Source of the DNA: Gammaproteobacteria bacterium
GTDB lineage: Bacteria > Pseudomonadota > Gammaproteobacteria > Xanthomonadales > Xanthomonadaceae
Reading direction: 5' to 3'
DNA length: 41,761 bases
Assembly: GCA_025356635.1 (NCBI GenBank)
Contig: JANXRY010000015.1
Location: forward strand, 1 to 41,761
A program made the position numbers and the translations under genes. Under the pieces are notes generated by a model. That model had not been told where the DNA came from. It was given only the letters and a program-made list of their open reading frames with translations, and searched no databases. Below are positions 25,981 through 34,940 of the stretch, piece after piece (the first letter of the stretch is position 1; each line of letters opens with the position of its first letter).

Positions 25981-28611
25981 AGGCAGCGCTCTTCGCACCG
26001 AGTCCACCCTGGGTGCGACGAAGGGAATCTTCTCGGCGTTTGGCCAAGCGGCGAGGAACGCATCCAGCTTTTCCCGGGCCAGCTTCGGCTGGCCCAGTTT
26101 TATCTCAATCTCCGCAGAACTGAGCAGGGCCAGGTTGCTCTCGACGATATTGGCGGCGGACCACATGTCCCAGCTATTCCATTCAGCGTAGGCGCGGCCA
26201 CGTTCTCGGGTGAGCCATTGAGCTTCTGCCAGGGCGCCCGGAAGATCGCCGGCCTGTTGCTTGGCCCTCATCAGCAGGGCATGGCTGAAATACAGTTCCG
26301 TGCCGTCGTTTCCCGCGGTGAGCAGCACGATCGCCTGCTTGGGCTGGTGCTGGGCCATGGCCAGCTCGGCCTGCACCAGGGTCGCCATGCTGATCTTCGA
26401 CGCATCGCCACCCGATCGCGCCAGCCCTTGGGCTTTCGCAAGCGCTGACTTGGCGGTCGCGAGATCGCCGTTGCGCGCCGCGAGCCAGCCGCCGGCGAGC
26501 ACCGGGAAGACGGCGGCGTCCTGCTCCAGAGCGTCTTCCGACGAGAGGTGCCGTGTCTGTTCGTAGACGAAGCCGCGCCACTGCTCGGCCGACAAGCGGC
26601 CCTGGTAGTTTTCCAAGACGAGCTGCGACCCATGTATCGCCACCGCCTGGTAGGGCGATACCGATTCCGCCAACTTCTTCAACGCCTCCAGTGAGTCCGT
26701 CGCCTCGTCCCACCGACCTTGGTCGACCATTAGTACCGGGTCATCCGTGCGCATATGCAAGTCAAGCCCACCCGCAAGGCCGTTTCGCGTCTGCGAGGTC
26801 AACAAGCGCCTCGCATCGGCAAAATTCCTTTGGGCTGCATAGGTTTCGGCATACTCGAGTTTCTCACCTGCCACGCCCAGAGCCTCGCTTTGCTGAAAGG
26901 CGGCGCGGGCCTCGTCGTAGCGATTGAGCGCCAGCAGGATCGCGCCCTGCAGGTAGTAGGCATTGCCGCTGGAAGGGTTCTTCGGTGAGAGCGCGGGTGC
27001 TAGAAATGACAGGGCATCGGCATAGGCATGATTATCAAGAGCGGCCTGCGAATAGCCGTTGTAAGCCGGAAAGGAATCGGGATACACCGAGGCCCAGACC
27101 TTGTACTTGGCCAGCAAGGGCTGGATCGGGCCGAACCGGGCGATGAACGCATCCAGTTGCAAAGCCTCGCGCTGGGTCATGCGTGTACTGTTTTCTTTGG
27201 CCTGGAGCGCCAGCCGCCTGGCTTCGGCCAAGTCGTCGTTCCTCGCTCGTACGCGTGCCATGCCCAGCTGCGCCATGGCGAACTTCGGATCCAGGGCCAA
27301 CGCCTGCTGGTAAAGCGCCAGCGCCTCGGTATCACGACTTTGGGCATAGGCGGTCACCGCCAGCGAGTAGGCGCGCAGCGCATCGAGGTTGGCGGTGGTG
27401 ACCTCGGCCAGCGGTTGCCCGCTGGACTGGATGGCTGGCAGGGATTCGCCCAGTCGTTCGCGCAGACGGCCATTGACGGTATCGAGTGATGCCAGAACCG
27501 AATCAGCGCCATGACCCTCGGCCGATTCGGCAAAAACGGTGGTCTGGCTGTTCGGGTCGACGACTTCCAAGCTGACCCGCAAACGCCCGCCGACTTCGGC
27601 CACAGTCGGCAGCAGCAACGCCCGGGCCCCTTCGCGCAAGGCGATCTCGCTGCCGATCGCCCGATCGATAGCCGTGTGCTCGCTGCGACCCATGCGCTGG
27701 AGCGCTGCCTGCATCTTGAGGTCGGAAATGACATTGACGAAGCGCGATTGCTCCAGGTCCACGCGCAGCGCGGTCTGCACCGATTCTTCGAAACGCGGGT
27801 CGTCGGTGAAGTTGCTGACATCGCCGAGCACGACCCAGTCGCGGGCATGGAAAGCCAGTGCCTGAGGGCTGCTGAAAGTACCGTAAAGATAGAAGCCAGC
27901 GACCACGAAAAATGCCAGCAACTCCGCCGCGATTACCGGTGGCCGCTTCCACAAGGGCAGCTCGCGCCAGGCCTTTATGCCGGAAGGTGGCAACGCCAAG
28001 GGTGCCAGTCCCGCCTCACCGACTTCGTGCACCAGCATCGCAGCGGGCACACCCTTGAAGCGGTAGCGGCCATGGACCAGCCAGCGCAACCGTCCGGCAC
28101 GCTCGCCCAGCTCGGACTGCGCGCGCTGGGCCAGGCTCTGGGCCATGCTCGTCATCAGGATTTGCCCAGGCAACGCCAAGGCCATCAATCGCGCCGCCAC
28201 AGGTTTGGCCAAGCCTTCGACTTCCAGCGGCTTGGCGCCCAGCGCGACCGCTGCAGTCGGATTGGTCCAGGCCATCAGCTCGCCGACATGGATGCCAATG
28301 CGCGCGCGCAAGGACAAGTTTTCGCTCCGTTCGACCTGACGCAGGATCTGTTGGTAGCGAAGGGCGAAATCCACGGCCTGGATGGGTCGTTCGAACAGCA
28401 CCAGCAGGCCGTCGGCCTTGTCGATCAAGCGACCGCCGGTGAACTCGATCAGGTCGCGGATCCGCAAGTCCAGATTCTGTAGCAGCTGTGCGGCCTCGGC
28501 ATCGCCCATGCGCTCGACCAGGGCGGTCGAGTTGGCGAGATCGGCCAGCAGCACCGCCCGCAAAAGCGGGGTGAGTGTCCGGCCAGCAACATCGGAGCTG
28601 GGAATGGCCAT
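25972..28611 (-). CDS. Class III nucleotide cyclase-like / TM / TPR protein of a peptide modification system
   Basis: 879-residue membrane protein. A cytoplasmic class III cyclase-like domain (about 14-200) has both metal aspartates (D24 in LLADLANST; D67 in DKADG), K65, RIGIHVGEL (104-112), R141 in AARL, and the terminal motif YRFKGVPAAMLVHEV. The Asn that normally precedes the Arg by four positions is Pro (P137). One membrane segment (about 225-243) leads to a TolB-like segment (LGDVSNFTDDPRFEES, 262-277) and then some 500 residues of TPR-type repeats, probably periplasmic. I recall this architecture as TIGR04510, 'putative peptide modification system cyclase'. Cyclase activity is unproven. 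ATG 28611 is the first Met before the conserved domain; 79 bases separate it from the upstream GGDEF gene. Confidence 0.8.
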   Translation of the reverse strand: MAIPSSDVAGRTLTPLLRAVLLADLANSTALVERMGDAEAAQLLQNLDLRIRDLIEFTGGRLIDKADGLLVLFERPIQAVDFALRYQQILRQVERSENLSLRARIGIHVGELMAWTNPTAAVALGAKPLEVEGLAKPVAARLMALALPGQILMTSMAQSLAQRAQSELGERAGRLRWLVHGRYRFKGVPAAMLVHEVGEAGLAPLALPPSGIKAWRELPLWKRPPVIAAELLAFFVVAGFYLYGTFSSPQALAFHARDWVVLGDVSNFTDDPRFEESVQTALRVDLEQSRFVNVISDLKMQAALQRMGRSEHTAIDRAIGSEIALREGARALLLPTVAEVGGRLRVSLEVVDPNSQTTVFAESAEGHGADSVLASLDTVNGRLRERLGESLPAIQSSGQPLAEVTTANLDALRAYSLAVTAYAQSRDTEALALYQQALALDPKFAMAQLGMARVRARNDDLAEARRLALQAKENSTRMTQREALQLDAFIARFGPIQPLLAKYKVWASVYPDSFPAYNGYSQAALDNHAYADALSFLAPALSPKNPSSGNAYYLQGAILLALNRYDEARAAFQQSEALGVAGEKLEYAETYAAQRNFADARRLLTSQTRNGLAGGLDLHMRTDDPVLMVDQGRWDEATDSLEALKKLAESVSPYQAVAIHGSQLVLENYQGRLSAEQWRGFVYEQTRHLSSEDALEQDAAVFPVLAGGWLAARNGDLATAKSALAKAQGLARSGGDASKISMATLVQAELAMAQHQPKQAIVLLTAGNDGTELYFSHALLMRAKQQAGDLPGALAEAQWLTRERGRAYAEWNSWDMWSAANIVESNLALLSSAEIEIKLGQPKLAREKLDAFLAAWPNAEKIPFVAPRVDSVRRALPSA

Positions 28612-28690
28612 CAGTGAACCGAGAGGAAAAAGCCGTGGGTTGTTACTGAGAACGCGACCGGCCCCACTGACCGGCCACTGCCCTGGCGGA

Positions 28691-29704
28691 TCAGGAGGCC
28701 AACCGCCAGCGATCACCACCCGCCCGCTTGGCCTCATAGAGCGAGGCATCGGCCAGGCTGTACCAGGTCGACCAGCCGCCCGGGTCTGTACAGAACGTAC
28801 CGCCAATGCTGATGGTCAGCTGTTTATGCAGCAGGCTGGGCAGGCGCATCGAACGGACCGCGGCCATCAGGCCCAGCGCCCGGTTGGCCAAATCGCCTTC
28901 GTCGGCCACCCGCAATACCAAGGCAAACTCGTCGCCGCCCAAGCGGCAAGGCAGGTCCATAGGGCCAGCATGGCGACGCAACTCGTCGGCGACTGCACGC
29001 AGGGCGGAATCGCCGGCGAGATGACCGCTGATGTCGTTGATGCGCTTGAAATGATCGATATCCACCAGTAGCACGGCCAAGTGTTCGCCGGCGAGTGGGT
29101 AGCGGATCAATTCATCGAGAAACCGGTACAGGCCTCGGCGATTGGACAGGCCGGTCAGATCATCCGAGCGCACCAACTGCTGGGCTACCGACAATTCGCT
29201 GCGCGTCTGGCGCAGGGTGTCGAGGGTTTGCATCAAGTCTTCATTGCGGCGTTTCAGGCTGAGTACCAACTGATGCTCGCCCGCTACCAAGTAGGCAAAG
29301 CTGCGCTGCATGAACTGCGCGGCCAGCACCGGATCGCTGTGCAATAGCGTTTGGAACGCCGGTCTGGTGATTTCACAGAGCGCTCCGGCTGACTCGACCA
29401 CGGCACTGGCGTAGCGCTGGTGCTGGCCGATGAAGACCGCCAGCTCCCCGAAATACTGACCCGGGCCAAGCACTTTGTCGCTTTGCCCGTCATCGAAGGT
29501 GAGCCGGACTTCGCCCACCTCGATCAAGTACATGCTCTGACCCGCATCGCCACGCAAGAACAGGTGCTCGCCAGGCAAGCTGGCGCGGACGACGCCCACG
29601 GCAACCAAAGCCTCGCGCTCCGCCGGCGTCAGCTCGGTGGGGGAGCGAATGACGAGATCGCCGCTTTCACTGACTCGGTGATCGGTATTAGGCACGGCAT
29701 CCAC
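28691..29704 (-). CDS. Cyclic nucleotide-binding domain-GGDEF diguanylate cyclase
   Basis: 337-residue cytoplasmic protein. The N-terminal CAP_ED domain (about 22-140) has the phosphate-binding cassette FGELA (85-89) and the downstream Arg of QRYAS (R98), so it should bind a cyclic nucleotide or similar ligand. A coiled-coil linker (about 145-178) leads to a GGDEF domain (about 180-335) with DDLTGLSNRR and an intact RLGGDEF (254-260), predicted to make c-di-GMP. The inhibitory RxxD site before GGDEF is missing (GPMD instead). The start is a GTG at 29704. It precedes the cyclase/TPR gene on the same strand, which suggests a cyclic-nucleotide to c-di-GMP relay. Confidence 0.88.
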   Translation of the reverse strand: MDAVPNTDHRVSESGDLVIRSPTELTPAEREALVAVGVVRASLPGEHLFLRGDAGQSMYLIEVGEVRLTFDDGQSDKVLGPGQYFGELAVFIGQHQRYASAVVESAGALCEITRPAFQTLLHSDPVLAAQFMQRSFAYLVAGEHQLVLSLKRRNEDLMQTLDTLRQTRSELSVAQQLVRSDDLTGLSNRRGLYRFLDELIRYPLAGEHLAVLLVDIDHFKRINDISGHLAGDSALRAVADELRRHAGPMDLPCRLGGDEFALVLRVADEGDLANRALGLMAAVRSMRLPSLLHKQLTISIGGTFCTDPGGWSTWYSLADASLYEAKRAGGDRWRLAS

Positions 29705-29713
29705 ACGGGGCGA

Positions 29714-29754
29714 GGGACAGGCTGGGTGAGGAGTTTACACCCGCCCGCCTGCCC
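29714..29754. repeat. Strong inverted repeat between aceA and the GGDEF gene
   Basis: Outer arms GGGACAGGC (29714-29722) and GCCTGCCC (29747-29754) enclose a second pair GGGTG (29724-29728) and CACCC (29738-29742). In the leftward transcript it lies between the aceA stop and the GGDEF start and could end or attenuate readthrough, but no T-run follows in that direction. A run of six T (29762-29767) follows on the plus strand, where no gene needs it. Confidence 0.4.
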
Positions 29755-29784
29755 ATACCCGTTTTTTGTGATCCGATTCTCAGT

Positions 29785-31086
29785 TCAGGCCGCGCGTACC
29801 TCGTCTCCGTGGAACTGTTCTTCCTCGGTTGAACCCTTCAGGGCCACCGTCGAGGACTGGCCATTCTGGATCGCCTGGGTGACGGCATCGAAGTAGCCAG
29901 TGCCCACTTCACGCTGGTGCTTGACTGCGGTGAAGCCACGATCGGCGGCGGCGAATTCGGATTCCTGCAACTCCACGAACGCGCTCATCTGCCGGCGCGC
30001 ATAGCCGTGCGCAAGATTGAACATCGAATAATTGAGCGCATGGAAGCCGGCCAGGGTGATGAACTGGAACTTGTAGCCCATCGCCGCCAGTTCGATCTGG
30101 AAGCGGGCGATGGTGGCGTCGTCGAGGTTCTTCTTCCAGTTGAAGCTCGGCGAGCAGTTGTAGGCCAGCATTTTGCCCGGGTACTTGGCGTGGATCGCCT
30201 CAGCGAACTTGCGCGCGAAGGCGAGGTCGGGCTTGCCGGTTTCGCACCAGACCAGGTCGGCGTACGGCGCGTAGGCCAAGCCGCGCGAGATCGCCTGGTC
30301 GGCGCCGGCCCGGGTCTTGTAGAAGCCTTCGACGGTGCGTTCGCCGGTGCAGAACGGTTGGTCGTTCGGGTCGACATCCGACGTCAGCAAGTCGGCGGCC
30401 TCGGCGTCGGTGCGCGCGACCAGCAGGGTTGGCACGCCACAGACGTCGGCTGCTAGGCGCGCGGCCGCCAGTTTTTCCACTGCCTCGCGGGTCGGCACCA
30501 GCACTTTGCCGCCCATGTGGCCGCACTTCTTGACGCTAGCAAGCTGGTCTTCGAAGTGCACGCCAGCCGCGCCGGCTTCGATCATCGCTTTCATCAGTTC
30601 GAAGGCATTGAGCACGCCGCCGAAACCAGCCTCGGCATCGGCGACAATCGGCTGCAGGAAGTCGATGTCGCCGCCGCCCTCGGCCTGCTGGATCTGATCG
30701 GCACGCAGCAAGGTGTTGTTGATGCGCTTGACCACCAGCGGCACCGAATTGGCCGGGTACAGAGACTGATCGGGATACATTTCGCCGGCGACATTGGCGT
30801 CGGCGGCCACTTGCCAACCAGAAAGATAAATTGCCTTCAAGCCAGCCTTGACCTGCTGCATCGCCTGATTGCCGGTCATCGCGCCGAGCGCATTGACGAA
30901 GGGTTTTTCGTGCAACGATTTCCATAATTTGCTGGCGCCGAGGCGAGCCAACGAATGCTCGACGACGACGGTGCCGCACAAGCGCACCACTTCCTCGGCA
31001 CTGTAAGGACGGACGATGCCGGCCCAGCGCGGGTTGTTGCTCCAGTCAAGGCGGAGTTGTTCGGCGGATGGCAACTTGCTGGTCAT
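29785..31086 (-). CDS. aceA: Isocitrate lyase
   Basis: Cleaves isocitrate to glyoxylate and succinate, the first glyoxylate-shunt step used on acetate or fatty acids. The 433-residue protein is typical for the E. coli-like class. The catalytic signature KKCGHMGG (186-193, C188) is intact, as are [10 protein letters not shown] (89-98), VHFEDQLAS and [10 protein letters not shown]. It follows aceB with a 15-base gap on the same strand, so both belong to one operon. aceK, encoding isocitrate dehydrogenase kinase/phosphatase, is not in the window. Confidence 0.97.
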   Translation of the reverse strand: MTSKLPSAEQLRLDWSNNPRWAGIVRPYSAEEVVRLCGTVVVEHSLARLGASKLWKSLHEKPFVNALGAMTGNQAMQQVKAGLKAIYLSGWQVAADANVAGEMYPDQSLYPANSVPLVVKRINNTLLRADQIQQAEGGGDIDFLQPIVADAEAGFGGVLNAFELMKAMIEAGAAGVHFEDQLASVKKCGHMGGKVLVPTREAVEKLAAARLAADVCGVPTLLVARTDAEAADLLTSDVDPNDQPFCTGERTVEGFYKTRAGADQAISRGLAYAPYADLVWCETGKPDLAFARKFAEAIHAKYPGKMLAYNCSPSFNWKKNLDDATIARFQIELAAMGYKFQFITLAGFHALNYSMFNLAHGYARRQMSAFVELQESEFAAADRGFTAVKHQREVGTGYFDAVTQAIQNGQSSTVALKGSTEEEQFHGDEVRAA

Positions 31087-31101
31087 GGTGGTGTCCTCGG
31101 G

Positions 31102-32718
31102 TCAGGGAAGTAGCGGGTAGGCGGATAGCGTCAGGAACTCGGCGAGTTCATCGGCATGGGTGAGAGCATCAAGCAGCACAATGGCATCATCGATGCGTGC
31201 GGCGCCCGGCAGTTTCATCCGGTCGGCGAGTTTGGAAGGCAACGCCAGCAAGGCGCGATCGAACAAGGTGAAATCCACCGGCGTGCCGTCGTCGAGGTAC
31301 AGGTTTCCGTGATGTAGCCACTGCCAGAGTTGCGTGCGGGAAATCTCCGCTGTGGCCGCGTCTTCCATCAGCCAATGGATCGGCACGCAACCCTGGCCGT
31401 CGAGCCAGGCGGCCAGGTAACGCACGCAGACTTCGACATTGCCATCGAAGCCGGCGCGAGTGATGGTGCCGATGCATGGCGCAATCAGTTGGTCGCGCGA
31501 CACCACAACATCCTCGCGTAGGCGATCAAGCTGGTTCGCCCCGGGCATGCCGGCATCGAAGATTTCACGGGCGACCGGGATCAAGGCCGGATGCGCCACC
31601 CAAGTGCCGTCGTGGCCGGCACCGACTTCGCGGCGCTTGTCGGCGCGCACACGCTCGAGCGCGCGTTCGTTGGCCTCGGCATCGCCGCTGATCGGGATTT
31701 GCGCCGCCATGCCACCCATCGCCAGCGCGCCGCGCCGGTGGCAGGTCAGGATGAGCAGATCCGAATACGCTTTCAGGAACGGCTGCAGCATCGTCACTTG
31801 GCCGCGCTCGGGCAAGACTTTGTCGCGATGCTTCCGAAACATCTTGAGGTAGGAAAAAATATAATCCCAGCGCCCACAGTTCAGACCCACGATGCGGCCG
31901 CGCAGCGCATGCAGGATCTCGTGCATTTCGAATGCCGCTGGCAGCGTCTCGATCAGCACGGTCACTTTCATCGTGCCGATCGGCAGTCCGAGACGCACTT
32001 CCAGGAAGGCAAGCACTTCATCCCAGAGCGCGGCTTCTTCCATCGACTGCAACTTGGGCAAGTAGAAATACGGTCCGCGATCCTGTGCGTGCAGCGCCGC
32101 CGCGTTGTGGAAGGCGAAAAGGCCCAGGTCAAACAGCGATCCGGACATCGACGCGCCGCCAATGCGCACGTGTTTTTCGTCCAGGTGCCAACCGCGAGGC
32201 CGCACCATCAACACCGCGAGATTGTCGCGATTGAGCACGTAGTGCTTGCTGCCGTCGGGCGCCATCCAGTCGAGCGTGCCAGCGACTGCCTTGCGCAATG
32301 CGCGCTGGCCGGTGAGCAGGTTGTCCCAGGTCGGCGCGGTCGAATCCTCAAAATCGGCCATGTAGCAGTTCGCGCCGGAGTTAAGCGCGTTGATGACCAT
32401 TTTCGGATCGGTCGGCCCGGTGATCTCGACCCGACGATCGAGCAGGGCTTCCGGAATCTCGGCGACACGCCAATCGCTTTCACGAATCGCGCATGTATCA
32501 GTGCGGAAATCGGGGAGTTCGCCCGCATCGAAGCGCGCCTGGCGCTTCTGGCGTTCGCTCAACCGGGTCTGCCGCGCAGCCTCGAACCGCCGATGCAGCG
32601 CAAGCAGCAGCTCACGGGCGAGCGGAGGCAGAAGTTCGCCCTGCCCTGGGAAACGTGGGCCCAGCAGCTCGAGATCCTCCGGGGCAGGTGCGAGGGATTT
32701 TTGGGCGTTGGCAGTCAT
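31102..32718 (-). CDS. aceB: Malate synthase A
   Basis: Condenses glyoxylate with acetyl-CoA to malate, the second glyoxylate-shunt step. The 538-residue length and the signature GRIVGLNCGRWDYIFSYL identify the AceB type rather than the longer GlcB type. TILIET-like VTVLIETLPAAFEMHEIL and the C-terminal MEDAATAEISRTQLWQWL are also conserved. First gene of the aceB-aceA operon, divergent from a LysR-type regulator across a 121-base AT-rich spacer. Confidence 0.97.
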   Translation of the reverse strand: MTANAQKSLAPAPEDLELLGPRFPGQGELLPPLARELLLALHRRFEAARQTRLSERQKRQARFDAGELPDFRTDTCAIRESDWRVAEIPEALLDRRVEITGPTDPKMVINALNSGANCYMADFEDSTAPTWDNLLTGQRALRKAVAGTLDWMAPDGSKHYVLNRDNLAVLMVRPRGWHLDEKHVRIGGASMSGSLFDLGLFAFHNAAALHAQDRGPYFYLPKLQSMEEAALWDEVLAFLEVRLGLPIGTMKVTVLIETLPAAFEMHEILHALRGRIVGLNCGRWDYIFSYLKMFRKHRDKVLPERGQVTMLQPFLKAYSDLLILTCHRRGALAMGGMAAQIPISGDAEANERALERVRADKRREVGAGHDGTWVAHPALIPVAREIFDAGMPGANQLDRLREDVVVSRDQLIAPCIGTITRAGFDGNVEVCVRYLAAWLDGQGCVPIHWLMEDAATAEISRTQLWQWLHHGNLYLDDGTPVDFTLFDRALLALPSKLADRMKLPGAARIDDAIVLLDALTHADELAEFLTLSAYPLLP

Positions 32719-32743
32719 GGCCCGACCATAGGCTGCCCCGCTT

Positions 32744-32789
32744 TATTTGACAAAGTAAATATTTAAATAGACTTCATTAACATATGTTA
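32744..32789. promoter_or_regulatory. AT-rich aceB/LysR spacer with palindromic candidate operators
   Basis: The 121-base divergent spacer is strikingly AT-rich for this window. It holds TATTT-N8-AAATA (32744-32761), which has the T-N11-A form of LysR sites, and the perfect 12-bp palindrome TAACATATGTTA (32778-32789). A LysR regulator encoded next door is the natural candidate ligand. Promoters for both directions must lie here, but I cannot fix their hexamers. Confidence 0.45.
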
Positions 32790-32839
32790 TAAATAATTGA
32801 ATCAACCGCTTGGCCTAGAGCCTTACTTCTAATTCCACC

Positions 32840-33805
32840 ATGCCAAAGAAGTCCGCCACGCAGCGCTTCTACTACAAGGGCGACCGGCTCAAACCGCTTC
32901 GCGCCTTCTGCCAGGCGGCGCGCCTGGGCTCGGTTTCCCGGGCGGCTGAGGCCCTGTTCCTCAGCCAGCCTGCGGTCACCCTGCAATTGCAGGCTCTGGA
33001 GCGGGACATTGGCAGCCGGCTGTTCGAACGAATCGGCAGGCGCCTGAGCCTGACCCGTGAAGGGGCTGTCCTGTATGAGCTGGCCCGTCCCCTGGTCGAT
33101 GGCCTGGACGGCCTGGAGGGCGAGTTCCGCAGTCGGCTCAAGGGGCTGGCCGGGGGTGAGCTGCACGTCGCCGCCGGCAGTTCCACCATCCTCTACCTGC
33201 TGCCGCCGCTGGTGCAGGCGTTCAAAAATGCCCACCCGGATATCCAGCTGGTGCTGCACAACGTCACCGGCCAGGACGGCCTTGGCCTGCTGCGCTCGGA
33301 TGCCGTGGACCTGGCCGTGGGCTCGATGCTTGAGGTGCCCAGCGACATCAGCTACGCGCCGGTCTATTCCTTCGATCCAATGCTGATCATGGCCAAGGGC
33401 CATCCGCTGGCCGCAAAAAATCCGCTACGCCTGGAGGATCTCTCGCCGCATGGGCTGATCCTTCCACCAAAGCGGCTCACCACCTGGCGCCTGGTCGATC
33501 TGGTCTTTCAGCAGCGCCGCGTACCCTATACGGTCGCGCTCGAAGTCGGCGGCTGGGAAGTGATCAAGCAATACGTAGCGATGGGCCTCGGCATTTCGAT
33601 CGTCACCGGCATCTGCCTGACCGAGGCCGATCGCAACAAACTCGAGGCGCGCAACCTGCGCGAATATTTCCCGCCGCGCAGTTATGGCGTGGTGGTGCGC
33701 AAGGGAAAATTCCTGTCGCCACAGGCGCGCGCGTTCGCCGACCTGGTCAAGCCTGGTGTCTTCGAGCGCCAAGGCTATTTCGAATCCGGCCATTCCGACC
33801 GCTGA
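32840..33805 (+). CDS. LysR-family transcriptional regulator (probable glyoxylate-shunt regulator)
   Basis: 321-residue regulator with an N-terminal winged helix-turn-helix (about 16-76; FCQAARLGSVSRAAEALFLSQ region) and a C-terminal periplasmic-binding-like effector domain (about 105-300) of CysB-like type (LHVAAGSSTILYLLPPLV). The effector is unknown. The DNA-binding helix is well preserved: SQPAVTLQLQALE. Divergence from aceB-aceA suggests it controls the glyoxylate shunt and itself. No clear ribosome binding site precedes ATG 32840. The next gene, a leftward acyltransferase, ends 6 bases after its stop. Confidence 0.9.
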   Translation: MPKKSATQRFYYKGDRLKPLRAFCQAARLGSVSRAAEALFLSQPAVTLQLQALERDIGSRLFERIGRRLSLTREGAVLYELARPLVDGLDGLEGEFRSRLKGLAGGELHVAAGSSTILYLLPPLVQAFKNAHPDIQLVLHNVTGQDGLGLLRSDAVDLAVGSMLEVPSDISYAPVYSFDPMLIMAKGHPLAAKNPLRLEDLSPHGLILPPKRLTTWRLVDLVFQQRRVPYTVALEVGGWEVIKQYVAMGLGISIVTGICLTEADRNKLEARNLREYFPPRSYGVVVRKGKFLSPQARAFADLVKPGVFERQGYFESGHSDR

Positions 33806-33811
33806 AACGAT

Positions 33812-34402
33812 TCACACGCCGCGATTGCGGCCACGGTAGGGCGCGAGCAGAGCGCGCAGGCGCGCCATGTCGGCCGTTATATCGTCGCTCAGTTCAACGA
33901 CCGGGCCGAGCCCGAAAGTACGATTCGGATAATGGAACCAGGCGCAGAGCACCGGCACTTGGGCGCGTCGGGCGATGCGCCAGAAACCGGGCTTCCATTT
34001 CTCGACCGCGCGCCGCGTCCCTTCCGGCGCGATCACGAACCACATTTTCTCGCTGCTGCGCATGCGTTCGACCACTTGCTCGACCACGCCACCCGGGGCG
34101 CTGCGATTAACCGGCAATCCGCCGAAGCGACGCAGCAACCACCCGACCGGCCCCCAGAACGCTTCCTGCTTACCCATGAACACCACGTCGACGCCGACCG
34201 CGACTTTCACCGCCAATCCCCAGACCACATCCCAGGCCGACGAATGCGGCGCGACGATCATCACCACCTTCGGCAAATCGGGCCAGTCGCCAACGATCTT
34301 CCAACCGCCCAGGCGCAACACCGTGCGACCGATCCAGCGGGTGAATGCATTGCCGCCGCTGCGCGGGACGTTGGCCGGCAAGGGCGGAAGCCGCGCCGTC
34401 AT
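33812..34402 (-). CDS. PlsC-like lysophospholipid/acyl acyltransferase family protein
   Basis: 196-residue protein with the acyltransferase motifs HSSAWD (HxxxxD) and APEGTR, separated by the normal distance, and a hydrophobic patch around VVWGLAVKVAVGVDVVFM. Such proteins acylate lysophosphatidic acid or other lipid acceptors at the inner membrane. It is shorter than canonical PlsC (about 240) and lacks a long N-terminal membrane segment, so the acceptor is uncertain. ATG 34402 overlaps the arfB stop as ATGA; an ATG at 34417 would add five residues. Confidence 0.85.
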   Translation of the reverse strand: MTARLPPLPANVPRSGGNAFTRWIGRTVLRLGGWKIVGDWPDLPKVVMIVAPHSSAWDVVWGLAVKVAVGVDVVFMGKQEAFWGPVGWLLRRFGGLPVNRSAPGGVVEQVVERMRSSEKMWFVIAPEGTRRAVEKWKPGFWRIARRAQVPVLCAWFHYPNRTFGLGPVVELSDDITADMARLRALLAPYRGRNRGV

Positions 34403-34824
34403 CCGTCGTGGCTCCATTGTTTGCCGCGTTGCTGTTTGACACCGGCACGAACTTTTTTCCCGACCAGGCGCCGTTCTTTCGATGCCCGCGTCGGCCGCGT
34501 GGCCACGCGCGGTTTGGGGGGCACCAGCACCGCATGGATCATCGCGGCGAGGCGCTCACGCGCATCGTCGCGATTGCGTTCCTGGGTACGGAAACGCTGC
34601 GCGCTGATCACGATCATGCCAGCGGCGGTGATACGCCGGTCGCGCCGGGCCAACAAGCGTAGCCGCACCGGCTCGCTAAGCGAGGGCGAATGGGCCGCAT
34701 CAAAGCGCAGCTCGACCGCCGTCGCCACCTTGTTGACGTTCTGCCCGCCCGGGCCGGTCGAGCGCACGAAGCGTTCGATCAACTCGTCGTCGGGAATAGC
34801 GATGTCGGAACCAATGGCGAGCAT
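34399..34824 (-). CDS. arfB: Alternative ribosome-rescue factor B (peptidyl-tRNA hydrolase ArfB/YaeJ)
   Basis: 141-residue release-factor homologue that frees ribosomes stalled without a stop codon. The catalytic GGQ is in STGPGGQNVNKVATAVELRF, and the basic C-terminal tail (RASKERRLVGKKVRAGVKQQR) would enter the mRNA channel. ATG 34824 aligns exactly with the start of E. coli YaeJ (MLAIGSDIAIPDDEL); ATG 34845 is possible. It overlaps the downstream acyltransferase gene by 4 bases. Confidence 0.93.
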   Translation of the reverse strand: MLAIGSDIAIPDDELIERFVRSTGPGGQNVNKVATAVELRFDAAHSPSLSEPVRLRLLARRDRRITAAGMIVISAQRFRTQERNRDDARERLAAMIHAVLVPPKPRVATRPTRASKERRLVGKKVRAGVKQQRGKQWSHDG

Positions 34825-34940
34825 GCGCAGTGAAACCCGGAGCATTGCCCGACATCTTAGCAAGATGGCGACTTCAAGAACGACAGGGGCTGCGTGGGCC
34901 GACAAAATCCTGCAACACGATGCCAGCGTGGGCCATTTGG

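Noticed and set aside
28612-28806. N-terminal extension of the cyclase/TPR protein by 65 codons.
   Set aside because: It overlaps the end of the GGDEF gene in another frame and lacks cyclase similarity; the Met at 28611 directly precedes the domain.
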